Shown here: positions 28,168 through 36,802 of the stretch, one piece after another
How the letters are laid out: each line of letters opens with the position of its first letter
Numbering within the stretch: position 1 is the first letter of the stretch
NCBI RefSeq assembly: GCF_001969365.1
Contig: NZ_CP019312.1
Span: 1,426,001 to 1,490,000, forward strand
Direction of reading: 5' to 3'
DNA: 64,000 nt
Source: Tateyamaria omphalii
GTDB lineage: Bacteria; Pseudomonadota; Alphaproteobacteria; Rhodobacterales; Rhodobacteraceae
The notes under the pieces: generated by a model
Databases searched by the model: none
Told to the model about the DNA's origin: nothing
Seen by the model: the letters and a program-made list of their open reading frames with translations, nothing else
Program-made: the position numbers and the translations under genes

Positions 28168-28201
28168 GGCGGAAACGCAGAAAGGGACCGGCGTTTCCGC
28201 C
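28168..28201 (-). other. Strong intercistronic stem-loop after rpmA
   Basis: GGCGGAAACGC pairs perfectly with GCGTTTCCGCC (11 bp) around a 12-base loop. It lies 39 bases after the rpmA stop and 26 before the GNAT start. No U-tract follows, so it is more likely an RNA-processing or stabilising element that keeps ribosomal-protein mRNA abundant than a full terminator. Confidence 0.6.
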
Positions 28202-28239
28202 GATCCCCTGAATTTCGAAAAACCCGTTTGTGGTTCGGC

Positions 28240-28509
28240 TTATTCAGCAGCCTCCGCAACCGGAAGCACCGAAATAAATGTGCGACCCTTCAGGCCCTTG
28301 TGGAACGTGACGGCACCTTCATCGGTCGCAAAGATCGTGTGATCCTTGCCCATGCCCACGCCCTGGCCCGGCCAAAACTTGGTGCCGCGCTGACGCACGA
28401 TGATGTTGCCGGGGATGGCCGCCTGGCCACCATAGAGTTTCACGCCAAGACGGCGGCCCGCGGAGTCGCGACCGTTACGGGATGAACCGCCTGCTTTTTT
28501 ATGTGCCAT
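28240..28509 (-). CDS. rpmA: 50S ribosomal protein L27
   Basis: An 89-residue L27 near the peptidyl-transferase centre. [22 protein letters not shown], the [15 protein letters not shown] core and [11 protein letters not shown] are all typical. The N-terminus begins directly with the mature-type sequence, so no cleavable leader is present. It lies 12 bases after rplU. Confidence 0.98.
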   Translation of the reverse strand: MAHKKAGGSSRNGRDSAGRRLGVKLYGGQAAIPGNIIVRQRGTKFWPGQGVGMGKDHTIFATDEGAVTFHKGLKGRTFISVLPVAEAAE

Positions 28510-28521
28510 GCGTCTCTCTCC

Positions 28522-29208
28522 TTAGCCTTTGGCCAGTTCTTGGGCCTGAGCGATCCAGCCTTCACGCTCGATCCGACCTTTGAACGACAGTTTCTCGTCC
28601 ATAGCAGCAACGTCCTCTTCGGTCCATGCTGCGATTTGCGCGAATGTGGTCACACCCGCGTCGTGCAATTTCTTCTCAAGCGCGGGGCCCACGCCAGACA
28701 GTTGCTTCAGATCGTCGCCAGCTGCGTCCGCTTTGGGCGCCGCTTTCTTGGCTTCTTTCTTGGGCTCTGCCTTGGCTTCGGCTGCGGGCGCTTCGGCCTT
28801 GGCCGCCGTCTTGGCAGGCTTTGCAACAACAGGTGCCGCAGCGATGCCAAAGCCAGAACCATTTTCGGCGGCCATCACACCCGACTTGTCCGCACCGGAG
28901 GCGAGGATGTCGGTGATTTTGACCAGCGTCAGTTGCTGGCGGTGGCCCTTGGTGCGCTTGGACGAGTGTTTCCGACGCCGCTTGACGAAGTTGATTGTCT
29001 TGGGGCCTTTGATCTGTTCGATGACTTCGGCCTGCACACCTGCGTCTGCAACAACGGGCGAACCAACGACGGGGCTGTCGCCACCCACCATCAGAACCTC
29101 GTTGAATTGAACCTTGTCACCTGCATTTGCGGCCAGCTTTTCAACGCGGAGCGTGTCGCCCGATTGAACCTTGTACTGCTTGCCGCCGGTTTTCATAACC
29201 GCGAACAT
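28522..29208 (-). CDS. rplU: 50S ribosomal protein L21 with C-terminal helix-hairpin-helix domain
   Basis: A 228-residue protein; ordinary L21 is about 103. Residues 1-103 are L21 ([15 protein letters not shown]... [16 protein letters not shown]). An Ala/Lys/Glu-rich linker (about 130-165) leads to a C-terminal domain with [20 protein letters not shown] and [15 protein letters not shown], a helix-hairpin-helix of the kind seen in nucleic-acid-binding proteins. The ATG at 29208 is the canonical L21 start. Similar extensions occur in other Rhodobacterales; their purpose is not known to me. Confidence 0.95.
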   Translation of the reverse strand: MFAVMKTGGKQYKVQSGDTLRVEKLAANAGDKVQFNEVLMVGGDSPVVGSPVVADAGVQAEVIEQIKGPKTINFVKRRRKHSSKRTKGHRQQLTLVKITDILASGADKSGVMAAENGSGFGIAAAPVVAKPAKTAAKAEAPAAEAKAEPKKEAKKAAPKADAAGDDLKQLSGVGPALEKKLHDAGVTTFAQIAAWTEEDVAAMDEKLSFKGRIEREGWIAQAQELAKG

Positions 29209-29315
29209 TACGTTCTTCCTTTGTCTGCCGCGTTCTGTGGCCCCGGTTGCCCGGTGTTGTGGCATCTGCCGCCTCGAACAGCGCGCCCTGCATGGGGCGT
29301 CATTGCGAAATAAAG

Positions 29316-29336
29316 CACCGCCGGAGAGGCTCCAGC
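29316..29336 (-). other. Leader hairpin upstream of rplU
   Basis: On the minus strand CCGCTGGAG pairs with CTCCGGCGG (one wobble) around a three-base loop, about 110 bases before the rplU start. It may take part in autoregulation of the L21-L27 operon, but this is speculative. Confidence 0.4.
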
Positions 29337-29349
29337 GGCGTGTGCGCGC

Positions 29350-29378
29350 CTTTTGAGCGAAGGGGTGCAGGATGTCAA
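29350..29378 (-). promoter_or_regulatory. Candidate promoter of the rplU-rpmA operon
   Basis: A consensus -35 (TTGACA on the minus strand, 29373-29378) is 17 bases from a weak -10 (CAAAAG). It is placed about 140 bases before rplU, ahead of the leader hairpin. The weak -10 keeps confidence low. Confidence 0.35.
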
Positions 29379-29413
29379 CGGCTAACTATAGGGTATGCAA
29401 GCGCTCAGCCCGC

Positions 29414-30184
29414 TCACAACTCGTTTTGCGGCAACAGACGGCCAGCAGCCTGGCCAAGCGCGTATGAGAGGGTCGTGTAACTCTGACCAAAGGCTAGAAA
29501 CAACGCATCATCCACCTGCGCGCCGACCTCCGTTTCCCAGAATGCCGTATAAATCGCGATGTCATCCTCGCTGAGTGCCGATTGCACCAGCGCGTTGTAG
29601 CCGCGCAGCCAGCTTTCGGTGTCAATCAAGACACGGGCCCGCAGGCGTTCCATGTCGGGTGGGTCACCGGACAGTCCCGATGCGTCGGCCATGCCGTCCA
29701 GAAATGCAGCCTGCGCCGCCACGGCCACATCCGTATTCCGTTCGATCAGGTTTCGGGTCAGCAAGTAATCAGTGACCATTTCGCCCGATGCTGATTGTGC
29801 TGATTTGGCTGCCTCCTCAACGCTGTCGTCCATGAACGCGCGCCGCGCTTCGACCTCAAGCGTGATGATGCGTTCGCCCAACGCGCTGTCAAAGAACAAA
29901 AGCGCCTGTTCCGCGATGGCCGGATCCAGCTCTTCGGCCATCACCAACCTGAGCTCGCTTTCCATGCGTTGCGGGTCGTATAGGCGCGCGACCGTGTCGG
30001 CCCAGACAGCGCCGCCCTGCCCGTTCAGAAATGCGTCGTCGATAGACGTGCCCGCATCGCGCCCCTCGGCCACGAACGCCTCGACCAGTTGTGGCACGCC
30101 CATGGCGTTTATCAGCCTGTCGACATCCGCCAGCGCGGTTTGAGCCAATAGTCCAAGCGATACGGTCAGGGCGGCAAGGCGCAT
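29414..30184 (-). CDS. DUF2059 domain-containing secreted protein
   Basis: A 256-residue protein with a signal peptide (about residues 1-19, ending AQTALA). The mature part is helical and acidic with no catalytic motif I recognise; the overall pattern (FFDSALGERIITLEVEARRAFMD) fits DUF2059, a periplasmic family of unknown role. It directly follows a paralogue at 30185 with no gap, so the two are a duplicated, co-transcribed pair. Confidence 0.75.
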   Translation of the reverse strand: MRLAALTVSLGLLAQTALADVDRLINAMGVPQLVEAFVAEGRDAGTSIDDAFLNGQGGAVWADTVARLYDPQRMESELRLVMAEELDPAIAEQALLFFDSALGERIITLEVEARRAFMDDSVEEAAKSAQSASGEMVTDYLLTRNLIERNTDVAVAAQAAFLDGMADASGLSGDPPDMERLRARVLIDTESWLRGYNALVQSALSEDDIAIYTAFWETEVGAQVDDALFLAFGQSYTTLSYALGQAAGRLLPQNEL

Positions 30185-31012
30185 TTACAGTTCCTGGCTG
30201 GGCTGCAGCGACTGCATGGCCCGCGCCAGCGCTTCGAACCGGTTGGCCATGATCTCGTACTGTACGGCGTTCATAAGGTCATAGACGTTGCGCATCTTGG
30301 GGTGCTCCAGCGCCTCCGTGTATTCCAGCACTTCCTCGTCCGAAAACGATTGGTACGTATAGGCTGCGCCGGTGAGCGCGCCTTCGGCAATCTCTTCCTT
30401 CAACACGTCTTCATCGCTGGACAGCAACTCGCGCAAGTCAGGTTCTTCCAGTTGCAGCTCGATCACGCCCGCGCCGGCCGCCGCCAGAAGAAAGCGCACC
30501 TGAATTTCCTGGATCGCCCGCACGCTGACGCCCGCAGTATCCGACGCTTCGTTCATCCGCTTGAGGTAGTCGAGGCGCGGGCTGTCAAGCTGTTCAAGGC
30601 CCGCCACGATGGCTTCACCGCTTTCCTGTTTCAGCGTGTCGTCTTCTTTCATGTGGCTGGCATTCTCAGCCTCGACCAGACGCTGGCCAAGATCCGTGGC
30701 ATAGAAGTCCGCCGCATGGGTCAGCATGTCGTCATCGAGCGTCCTTTCCAGGATATCGAGCGCCAGGTTGTGCATCGTTTCAGTCTTGAACACATCCGTC
30801 GTCAAGCGGGTCCATTCCGTCCCGAAATCCTCTGCTTGCATGCCCAGCATCTGCGGTGCGGATTCCGCCGACAACCGGATGCTTTCAAGGGCCACGTCAA
30901 AGCCGGTTACTTCCAGAAAGTCCTGCAACTTGGCCCGGTCGGCCGCCCAAGCCACCACCGGCAAGGCCATCGTCAGGACGAGGGCGGCAAATCCTGCTCG
31001 TAGCGCGCGCAT
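30185..31012 (-). CDS. DUF2059 domain-containing secreted protein (paralogue)
   Basis: A 275-residue exported protein with a signal peptide (cleavage near VVAWAA). It shares layout with the next gene: a helical N-half (LQDFLEVTGFDVALESIRL), FYATDLGQRLVEAENASH, which matches LFFDSALGERIITLEVEAR in the neighbour, and an acidic C-half ending in a Gln/Glu-rich tail. Function unknown. The gene is divergent from the tRNA-Ser at 31174. Confidence 0.75.
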   Translation of the reverse strand: MRALRAGFAALVLTMALPVVAWAADRAKLQDFLEVTGFDVALESIRLSAESAPQMLGMQAEDFGTEWTRLTTDVFKTETMHNLALDILERTLDDDMLTHAADFYATDLGQRLVEAENASHMKEDDTLKQESGEAIVAGLEQLDSPRLDYLKRMNEASDTAGVSVRAIQEIQVRFLLAAAGAGVIELQLEEPDLRELLSSDEDVLKEEIAEGALTGAAYTYQSFSDEEVLEYTEALEHPKMRNVYDLMNAVQYEIMANRFEALARAMQSLQPSQEL

Positions 31013-31126
31013 GGGTGTCTTCTCCTATTGATCTGCTCGGTCGTGTCGATCTGTTGAACAGGTTATGGCTTTTTGCGGGCGCGTCCATCAAATTTCCCGT
31101 GTGCGCCCTATTGCGCAAAAACCGCC

Positions 31127-31155
31127 TTGCGCGTGCGCACGGTTCCCTCTAATTG
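31127..31155 (+). promoter_or_regulatory. Promoter of tRNA-Ser
   Basis: TTGCGC (-35) and TAATTG (-10) are separated by exactly 17 bases. Initiation would fall near 31162, about a dozen bases before the tRNA. Confidence 0.55.
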
Positions 31156-31173
31156 GGCGCACCAGACCCCCGC

Positions 31174-31263
31174 GGAGAGGTGCCGGAGTGGTCGAACGGG
31201 GCGGTCTCGAAAACCGTTGTGGGTGCAAGCCCACCCAGGGTTCGAATCCCTGTCTCTCCGCCA
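31174..31263 (+). tRNA. tRNA-Ser (anticodon CGA)
   Basis: A class II tRNA of 90 bases including an encoded CCA. The acceptor stem is GGAGAGG/TCTCTCC (last pair G-T), the anticodon loop is CTCGAAA giving CGA (reads UCG), the long variable arm is TTGTGGGTGCAAGCCCACCC, and the T-loop is GGTTCGAATCC. It stands alone. Confidence 0.97.
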
Positions 31264-31384
31264 TTTTCAACAACTTGATCAGGATGATCGGCCGCCCGTT
31301 CATGTCGTCGCGATGCGGGCCACTTGCCTTTGCCGCTTAAAAAAGGTGCCATACCCGCGACCCTATCCCAAGGAGCGCTTTGGC

Positions 31385-31825
31385 ATGACGACCGCCGCAG
31401 AGATCGCATTTGGAAGCCTGTTGCTGGTGATCTGTGCCATTGTGCATGTCGGCATTGTCACAGCCGCAATACCGGTAATCATCAGGGTGGCATCGGCGCT
31501 TCATGGCGCGCGGACGGCGCTGAGCGTCTTGCTGCTTCTCAGCCTTGGCGTGATCGTCATCCTGTTTGCGCACACGATCCAGGTCTGGTCCTGGGCGTTC
31601 GTCTTTTTGCTCATCAATGCGTTCGATGTCTTTGCGGACGCGTTCTATTTCGCGATGGCGACATACACCACGGTGGGATACGGGGACGTCATTCTGGAAC
31701 CCGGGACGCGCATCTTTGCCACCTTTGCCGCTGTGACGGGGTTTCTGACCTTCGGGATCAGCACGGCCTTTCTGATGACGGTCATCAGCGCGTTATTTCC
31801 CAAGATACATGGCCACGACACTTAA
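31385..31825 (+). CDS. Small ion channel (two-pore-helix K+ channel type)
   Basis: A 146-residue membrane protein. The selectivity filter TTVGYGD is at 95-101, flanked by a pore helix (FADAFYFAMATY) and a final transmembrane helix (FATFAAVTGFLTFGISTAFLM). Two hydrophobic segments precede the pore (about 8-35 and 45-80). The filter predicts potassium selectivity. There is no cytosolic RCK domain. The ATG at 31385 has AAGGAG 10 bases upstream; the longer frame would run through the tRNA. Confidence 0.85.
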   Translation: MTTAAEIAFGSLLLVICAIVHVGIVTAAIPVIIRVASALHGARTALSVLLLLSLGVIVILFAHTIQVWSWAFVFLLINAFDVFADAFYFAMATYTTVGYGDVILEPGTRIFATFAAVTGFLTFGISTAFLMTVISALFPKIHGHDT

Positions 31826-31907
31826 ATGGCAGCGCGCCCCGCACCACATCCGCGACCTTTTGACGAGGACAATGGAAAACCGGGGCGCACTGGCTAGTTG
31901 ATCCGTC

Positions 31908-32753
31908 ATGCAGATGGACGACCCGTCCCCCTTCCAGCGCCTTTGGGCACTTGCAATTGGCACGCTGCGCCCGCCGCCGGGGCGCGGACGGATCGCGCTG
32001 GCTTTCGCCTATGGAATTGTCTGCCACGCGCTCTTTGCGGCAGCGGTTATCGCCATGATCGTAGCGATGTTCTTTGGCATGACCATCAGCCTTGGCAACC
32101 TACCTGCGCCGTGGTCCTTTGCGGCAAACGCGCTCTTGCTGCTGCAATTCCCGCTGGTGCATTCGCTTCTTCTGACGCGGCGCGGCGGGCCAAAGCTGTC
32201 GCGCCTCGCGCCCGCCCCGCATGGCGGTACATTGGCGACCACCACCTATGCCATTGTTGCGTCCATCCAGCTGTTGCTCCTCTTTGCACTATGGACACCG
32301 AGCGGCACCATCTGGTGGCAAGCCGAAGGCGCCGCGTTCATCGGGCTCTGCGCCGCATATGCCGCCAGCTGGGCGCTGTTGATCAAGGCAAGCTATGATG
32401 CCGGCGCTGAGGTGCAGTCGGGCGCCCTGGGCTGGATGTCACTTGCGCAAGATAAAAAGCCGGAGTTCCCGGACATGCCCACAACGGGCCTCTTCCGCTT
32501 TGTCCGCCAGCCCATCTACGTGTCCTTTGCTCTGACGACGTGGACGGTCCCCGTCTGGACACCGGATCAGCTGGCAGTCGCCATCAGCCTCACGGCTTAC
32601 TGCCTTTTGGCCCCATTGTTGAAAGAACGCCGCTTTGCCGCCCGTTATGGTGACCGGTTTGCAGCCTACAAGGCGCGTGTGCCTTACGCCCTTCCCCTCC
32701 GTTGGACCCGAACAGATGACACAGACACAACGCAACAACCTTCAGATCTATGA
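31908..32753 (+). CDS. Membrane methyltransferase, ICMT/PEMT-like (MddA-like)
   Basis: A 281-residue protein with about five hydrophobic segments. The C-terminal third carries the isoprenylcysteine-methyltransferase pattern: GLFRFVRQPIYVSFALTTW, then LTAYCLLAPLLKERRFAARYGDRFAAYKARVPY, where the paired Glu-Arg and the Tyr-Gly-Tyr spacing form the SAM site. The same arrangement is found in MddA, which methylates methanethiol to dimethyl sulfide. The substrate is not proven. Its 3' end overlaps the UbiG-like gene by 38 bases. Confidence 0.78.
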   Translation: MQMDDPSPFQRLWALAIGTLRPPPGRGRIALAFAYGIVCHALFAAAVIAMIVAMFFGMTISLGNLPAPWSFAANALLLLQFPLVHSLLLTRRGGPKLSRLAPAPHGGTLATTTYAIVASIQLLLLFALWTPSGTIWWQAEGAAFIGLCAAYAASWALLIKASYDAGAEVQSGALGWMSLAQDKKPEFPDMPTTGLFRFVRQPIYVSFALTTWTVPVWTPDQLAVAISLTAYCLLAPLLKERRFAARYGDRFAAYKARVPYALPLRWTRTDDTDTTQQPSDL

Positions 32754-33438
32754 CGATGTGTCGGCCCAATGGTGGTCGGACGACATCAAATGGGTGCGCA
32801 CGCTGAAAAACATGGTGCCGGGGCGGCTGAAATGGTTTGACCGGCACATCGACTGGGTCGGCAAGGACGTGCTGGACCTGGGCTGCGCGGGCGGTTTCAT
32901 GGCCGAGGCGCTGGCAGAGCGCGGCGCGCAGGTGACCGGGATCGACCCGGCGGAGCAAGCAATCGAAGCAGCGCGGGTTCATGCAAAGGCGACCGGCAAG
33001 AACATTCATTATGAGATCGGCGTGGGCGAGGATCTGCCCTACCCCGACGCCAGTTTTGATGCGGTTGCGTGCGTCGATGTGCTGGAACACGTGGCGGACC
33101 TGTCTCAAGTGTTGGCCGAAGTGGCGCGCGTCTTGCGCCCCAGCGGCATGTTCCTGTTTGACACGATCAACCGCAATCCGTTGGCGCGGCTCGCCACGAT
33201 CACGATTGCGGAGGACGTGATCGGCCTTCTGCCCAAGGGCACGCACGATCCCGAGATGTTTATCAAGCCCGCGGAACTCACCGCAGCCTTGCAACGGGCA
33301 GGGTTTGACATCGGCCCACAGACCGGGCTGGGCCCGCGCGGCCTGACCCGTCAGCTTGACTTCACCTTTGGCCCGCTGCCCAGCAAGGCGATCATCTACA
33401 TGGGCGTCGCGACCCTGCCCGGCCGGACGACCACATGA
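32716..33438 (+). CDS. ubiG: UbiG-like SAM-dependent O-methyltransferase
   Basis: A 240-residue class I methyltransferase. N-terminal NLQIYDDVSAQWWSDD resembles the UbiG entry helix. Motif I is VLDLGCAGGFMAEALA, the acidic strand end is VTGIDPAEQAIEAAR, and post-I is CVDVLEHVADLSQVL. The GLTRQLDF and late AIIYMGVA pieces also fit UbiG, which O-methylates ubiquinone precursors twice. The N-terminal half deviates from textbook UbiG (DIKWVRTLKNMVPGRL), so a related substrate is possible. It overlaps the membrane methyltransferase and the following gene. Confidence 0.78.
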   Translation: MTQTQRNNLQIYDDVSAQWWSDDIKWVRTLKNMVPGRLKWFDRHIDWVGKDVLDLGCAGGFMAEALAERGAQVTGIDPAEQAIEAARVHAKATGKNIHYEIGVGEDLPYPDASFDAVACVDVLEHVADLSQVLAEVARVLRPSGMFLFDTINRNPLARLATITIAEDVIGLLPKGTHDPEMFIKPAELTAALQRAGFDIGPQTGLGPRGLTRQLDFTFGPLPSKAIIYMGVATLPGRTTT

Positions 33439-33737
33439 CCGATCCAGTCGCCCGCTACCTGATGCTCACGCGCGAAGTTCTACCGCAAATGGCGGCTGAA
33501 CCGCGGCGCGGCTGGCCTGTGCGCAACGATCACTGCTTTCAGCGGATCGTGCTGGATACGGTCTGCAGTGGGGTTTGGTACAACCATGTGCAACGCCCGG
33601 CGTACAAGCATCTGACGCAGGATCAGGCGCAGCGGGCGGTCGCGTTGTGCGACGACATCGTCACGGGTCGCGCCGACCTCCATGCGCTGAACCGGCAATC
33701 GCTGGCATGGCGCGGGAAATTGCAGATCAGGGCCTAA
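33435..33737 (+). CDS. Conserved hypothetical protein (100 aa)
   Basis: Soluble, 100 residues, start overlapping the ubiG-like stop by four bases. It has no recognisable domain. Features are RRGWPVRNDHCFQRIVLDTVCSGVWYNHV and HLTQDQAQRAVALCDDIVTGRADLHALNRQSLAWRG cut into two helical halves, rich in conserved-looking Trp, His and Cys. Coupling to the methyltransferase suggests a related role, but nothing more can be said. Confidence 0.7.
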   Translation: MTDPVARYLMLTREVLPQMAAEPRRGWPVRNDHCFQRIVLDTVCSGVWYNHVQRPAYKHLTQDQAQRAVALCDDIVTGRADLHALNRQSLAWRGKLQIRA

Positions 33738-33739
33738 AC

Positions 33740-33931
33740 ATGCCGAAACGAACCTCTCCCAAGGACGCGCAGCACGTCGAAGTCGCCGATGATCTGGACG
33801 ACATCGTCACCGACAAACGCGAGGGCTGGCGCGCAACCGCGGCCAAGGCGCGGCGTCGGCAGCGCCGATACGCCAAGCAATTGACGCATGAGCTGACGCG
33901 CATGGCGCGCCACAACGAAGACGATGCCTAG
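33740..33931 (+). CDS. Small basic hypothetical protein (63 aa)
   Basis: A 63-residue protein, two bases after the previous gene. An acidic stretch (VEVADDLDDIVTD) is followed by a strongly basic helix (KARRRQRRYAKQL). No domain recognised. Its stop overlaps the end of the convergent VOC gene. The spacing and the sensible composition support a real gene. Confidence 0.6.
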   Translation: MPKRTSPKDAQHVEVADDLDDIVTDKREGWRATAAKARRRQRRYAKQLTHELTRMARHNEDDA

Positions 33932-34308
33932 TCAGTAACAAAATCCACGTGGATGTGGTTGCCATCCGGGTCCCAGATGTTGAACGCGACAAGGTTCATC
34001 GCATCAACGACAGACCGGCGAAAAGAGACGCCGCGCGCGTGCAAACGCTCTTGAAAGGCGTCCGCATCGCCCTGCGCCCGAAAGGCGAAGTGTTCCAGTT
34101 TGAGTGCCGTCTCTGATCCCACGGCACCATCCTCCTCGACGGCAACCAGATGAACGGCAGCGACGTCCCCTGCATACAGCCATGCGCCGTCCATCGTGAA
34201 ATTGGGACGATCACCGGCACGGAGGCCCAGAATGTCCCCGTACCAATGCACCATCTCCGCCAGCCGAGTGGTCCGCAAGTTGACGTGATCCAGCCGGGTG
34301 ATGGCCAT
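33928..34308 (-). CDS. VOC family (glyoxalase/dioxygenase fold) protein
   Basis: A 126-residue metalloenzyme-fold protein with two beta-alpha-beta-beta-beta modules. It begins ITRLDHVNLRTT, with a metal-ligand histidine in the usual place (His8), and has LEHFAFRA and a C-terminal DPDGNHIHVDF, where the Glu ligand of glyoxalases is replaced by His-Val-Asp. Substrate unknown. Confidence 0.88.
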   Translation of the reverse strand: MAITRLDHVNLRTTRLAEMVHWYGDILGLRAGDRPNFTMDGAWLYAGDVAAVHLVAVEEDGAVGSETALKLEHFAFRAQGDADAFQERLHARGVSFRRSVVDAMNLVAFNIWDPDGNHIHVDFVTD

Positions 34309-34349
34309 GGGTGTCCTCCTCTTTGCAAGGGCACCCTAGCGGCGATCAG

Positions 34350-35438
34350 TCAGCGCGTCATCCGGTAGACGGTGCCGTTGCCCACGGAAATAAACAGGAT
34401 GCTGCCATCGGGTGCCTCGACGATGTCGCGCACGCGCAGGGTCTCGTCTCCTTCGATCTGCTCGACCTCGCGCACGGTGTCACCGTTCATGTCGAGCCGC
34501 GAAATGTAGCTGAACTTGAGGGAGCCGACGAACATGTCGCCGCGCCATTCGGGAAACATATCGCCCTGATAGATCATCAGCCCGGACGGCGCCATGGACG
34601 GATCCCAGTAGAAGACCGGCTGTTCCATGCCCTGTTGGGTCGTGCCCTCGCCGATACTGGCCCCGGAATAGTGCACCCCGTAGGAAATAACGGGCCAGCC
34701 GAAATTGGCCCCCACTTGCACCTTGTTCACCTCGTCGCCGCCCCGCGCGCCGTGTTCGGCGGTCCAAAGCTGACCCTGCGCATCCAGCCCCGCGCCCTGC
34801 GGATTGCGATGGCCGTAGGACCAGATATGCGGCTGGACGCCGTCCTGCCCGACAAAGGGATTGTCGGCGGGCACCCTGCCATCGCGCGTGACGCGGACAA
34901 TTGCGCCGTTGTGATTGCTGCGATCCTGGGCCGAAGGACGATCACCGCGGTCTCCGATCGTCACGAACAACGTGCCATCCGGTGCCTCGACCACGCGGCT
35001 GCCGTAATGCCGTCCCGTCCGCCCGGCGGGCGCGCTTTCAAACAGATCGCGCAAGTTCTCAAGCGTTGTGCCGTCCGCGCTCAATTCAGCGGCGGCCAAC
35101 GCGGTGCCCGACCCACCGACCTGCGGTTTTGAATAGGTCAGAAACAACGTACGGGACGTGGCAAAGTCACGGGCCAGCGTGACGTCCAAAAGGCCACCCT
35201 GCCCCCGTGCAGCCACACGCGGCGTGCCGGCGACCTGCTGTGTTGCGCCGTCTCGCGCAAGAACGAGCTGCCCATCGCGTTGGGTCACCAGAAGCGACCC
35301 GTCGGGAAGCTCTGCAACGCCCCATGGTTCATCGAGGCCGGTCACCACCGGCGCCACAGTCACAGCACCTTGGTCGGTATCAAGGGCAAGGGCGGCGCAT
35401 GGAACCAAAGCAAGGGCAAGAGCAGCAAAACGGTGCAT
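34350..35438 (-). CDS. PQQ-dependent sugar (aldose) dehydrogenase family protein
   Basis: A 362-residue exported protein; signal peptide about residues 1-18 (cleavage near AALA-LD). The six-bladed propeller of soluble glucose dehydrogenase is clear: GLDEPWGVAELPDGSLLVTQRDG, GGLLDVTLARDF, HYGSRVVEAPDGTLFVTIGDRGDR, YGHRNPQGAGLD, WTAEHGARGGDEVN and the late FFWDP-like VFYWDPSMAPSGL. It would oxidise aldoses in the periplasm with PQQ as cofactor. AGGAGG precedes the ATG. Confidence 0.92.
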   Translation of the reverse strand: MHRFAALALALVPCAALALDTDQGAVTVAPVVTGLDEPWGVAELPDGSLLVTQRDGQLVLARDGATQQVAGTPRVAARGQGGLLDVTLARDFATSRTLFLTYSKPQVGGSGTALAAAELSADGTTLENLRDLFESAPAGRTGRHYGSRVVEAPDGTLFVTIGDRGDRPSAQDRSNHNGAIVRVTRDGRVPADNPFVGQDGVQPHIWSYGHRNPQGAGLDAQGQLWTAEHGARGGDEVNKVQVGANFGWPVISYGVHYSGASIGEGTTQQGMEQPVFYWDPSMAPSGLMIYQGDMFPEWRGDMFVGSLKFSYISRLDMNGDTVREVEQIEGDETLRVRDIVEAPDGSILFISVGNGTVYRMTR

Positions 35439-35593
35439 GGGGCATCCTCCTAAATCGCTTGTTGGTTACGTAGTCAGCGTGACGATCCATTCCACCCACA
35501 TTCCCGTGGGCAGGCGCAGCTATTCGCCTTTTCTTTTTTGAAGGCCGGGCTTAGGCTTTGCCGCAGGACAGCAGATCCACAGGGAGTAAACAC

Positions 35594-36781
35594 ATGAAAA
35601 AATTGCTTACGGCGACAGCCGCAACAGCGCTGATGGCAGGAACAGCCTTTGCTGAGGACGTCAAAATCGGCGTTATTCTCGGCTTCACCGGCCCAATTGA
35701 ATCGCTGACCCCGTCGATGGCCGACGGCGCAGAGCTTGCGATGCAGGAAGTGACCGACAGCGGCCTTTTGCTGGACGGTGCGACGGTGTCGTCCGTGCGC
35801 GCGGATTCGACGTGCGTCGACGCAGGCGCTGCAACCGCTGCCGCCGAACGTCTGGTTACGTCGGACCAGGTGGATGCGATCATGGGTGCAGACTGCTCGG
35901 GCGTGACGGGCGCGATCCTGAACAACGTCGCTGTGGCCAACGGCGTGGTGATGATCTCACCTTCTGCCACCAGCCCCGGCCTGTCGCACAACGACAATGA
36001 AGACAACGGCCTGTTCTTCCGCACCGCACCGTCCGACGCACGCCAGGGCGTCGTTATGACCGAAGTGCTGATGGAAGAAGGCATCAACGAGGTCGCCGTC
36101 ACCTACACCAACAACGACTATGGCAAGGGTCTGGCGGACAGCTTCCAGGCCGCGTTTGAGGCCGCAGGCGGCACCGTGACCATCAACGCCGCGCATGAGG
36201 ACGGCAAGGCCGACTATTCCGCTGAGGTCGGCGCATTGGCGGCCGCAGGTGGTGACCGTCTGGTCGTAGCGGGCTATGTGGATCAAGGTGGTTCGGGCAT
36301 TGTCCGCGCGGCGATCGATTCCGGCGCATTCGACACCTTCCACTTCCCAGACGGGATGATCGGCGCCAAGTTGCAGGAAAACTTCGGCGACGAGATCGAA
36401 GGTTCCACCGGTCAGCACCCCGGCACCGACAGCGAAGGCGCTGCGATGTTCGCCGAAATGGTGGGGGACACGTTTGATGCCACATCGCCCTTCACGCCCG
36501 AAAGCTATGACGCCGCCGCGCTGATCATGCTGGCGATGGAGGCGGCAGGCTCCAAGGACAGCAACGACTTCAAAGACCATGTCATGGACGTGGCCAACGC
36601 GCCGGGCGAACAGATCTTCCCGGGTGAACTGGCCAAGGCCCTGCAAATCCTCAAAGATGGCGGCGACGTGGACTATGTCGGAGCCACCGCGGTCGAGCTG
36701 ATCGGCGGGGGCGAGTCGGCGGGCAACTATCGTCAGATCGTTATCGAAGGCGGTGAAATCACCACGGCGCAGTACCGTTAA
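35594..36781 (+). CDS. Periplasmic substrate-binding protein of a second LivK-type ABC transporter
   Basis: A 395-residue type I binding protein; signal peptide residues 1-20 (ending AGTAFA). The mature part opens VKIGVILGFTGPIESLTP and has ADCSGVTGAILNNVA and TNNDYGKGLADSF around the cleft, typical of HAAT receptors for amino acids, amides or related compounds. GGGAG precedes the ATG at 35594. A strong hairpin follows the gene, consistent with its being made in excess over the membrane components. Confidence 0.93.
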   Translation: MKKLLTATAATALMAGTAFAEDVKIGVILGFTGPIESLTPSMADGAELAMQEVTDSGLLLDGATVSSVRADSTCVDAGAATAAAERLVTSDQVDAIMGADCSGVTGAILNNVAVANGVVMISPSATSPGLSHNDNEDNGLFFRTAPSDARQGVVMTEVLMEEGINEVAVTYTNNDYGKGLADSFQAAFEAAGGTVTINAAHEDGKADYSAEVGALAAAGGDRLVVAGYVDQGGSGIVRAAIDSGAFDTFHFPDGMIGAKLQENFGDEIEGSTGQHPGTDSEGAAMFAEMVGDTFDATSPFTPESYDAAALIMLAMEAAGSKDSNDFKDHVMDVANAPGEQIFPGELAKALQILKDGGDVDYVGATAVELIGGGESAGNYRQIVIEGGEITTAQYR

Positions 36782-36802
36782 GCGGACATCAGAACCAACA
36801 GG

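Noticed and set aside
35492..35508. CCCAC-N5-GTGGG inverted repeat before the second binding protein
   Set aside because: The stem is short, there is no T-run, and it does not overlap a recognisable promoter.
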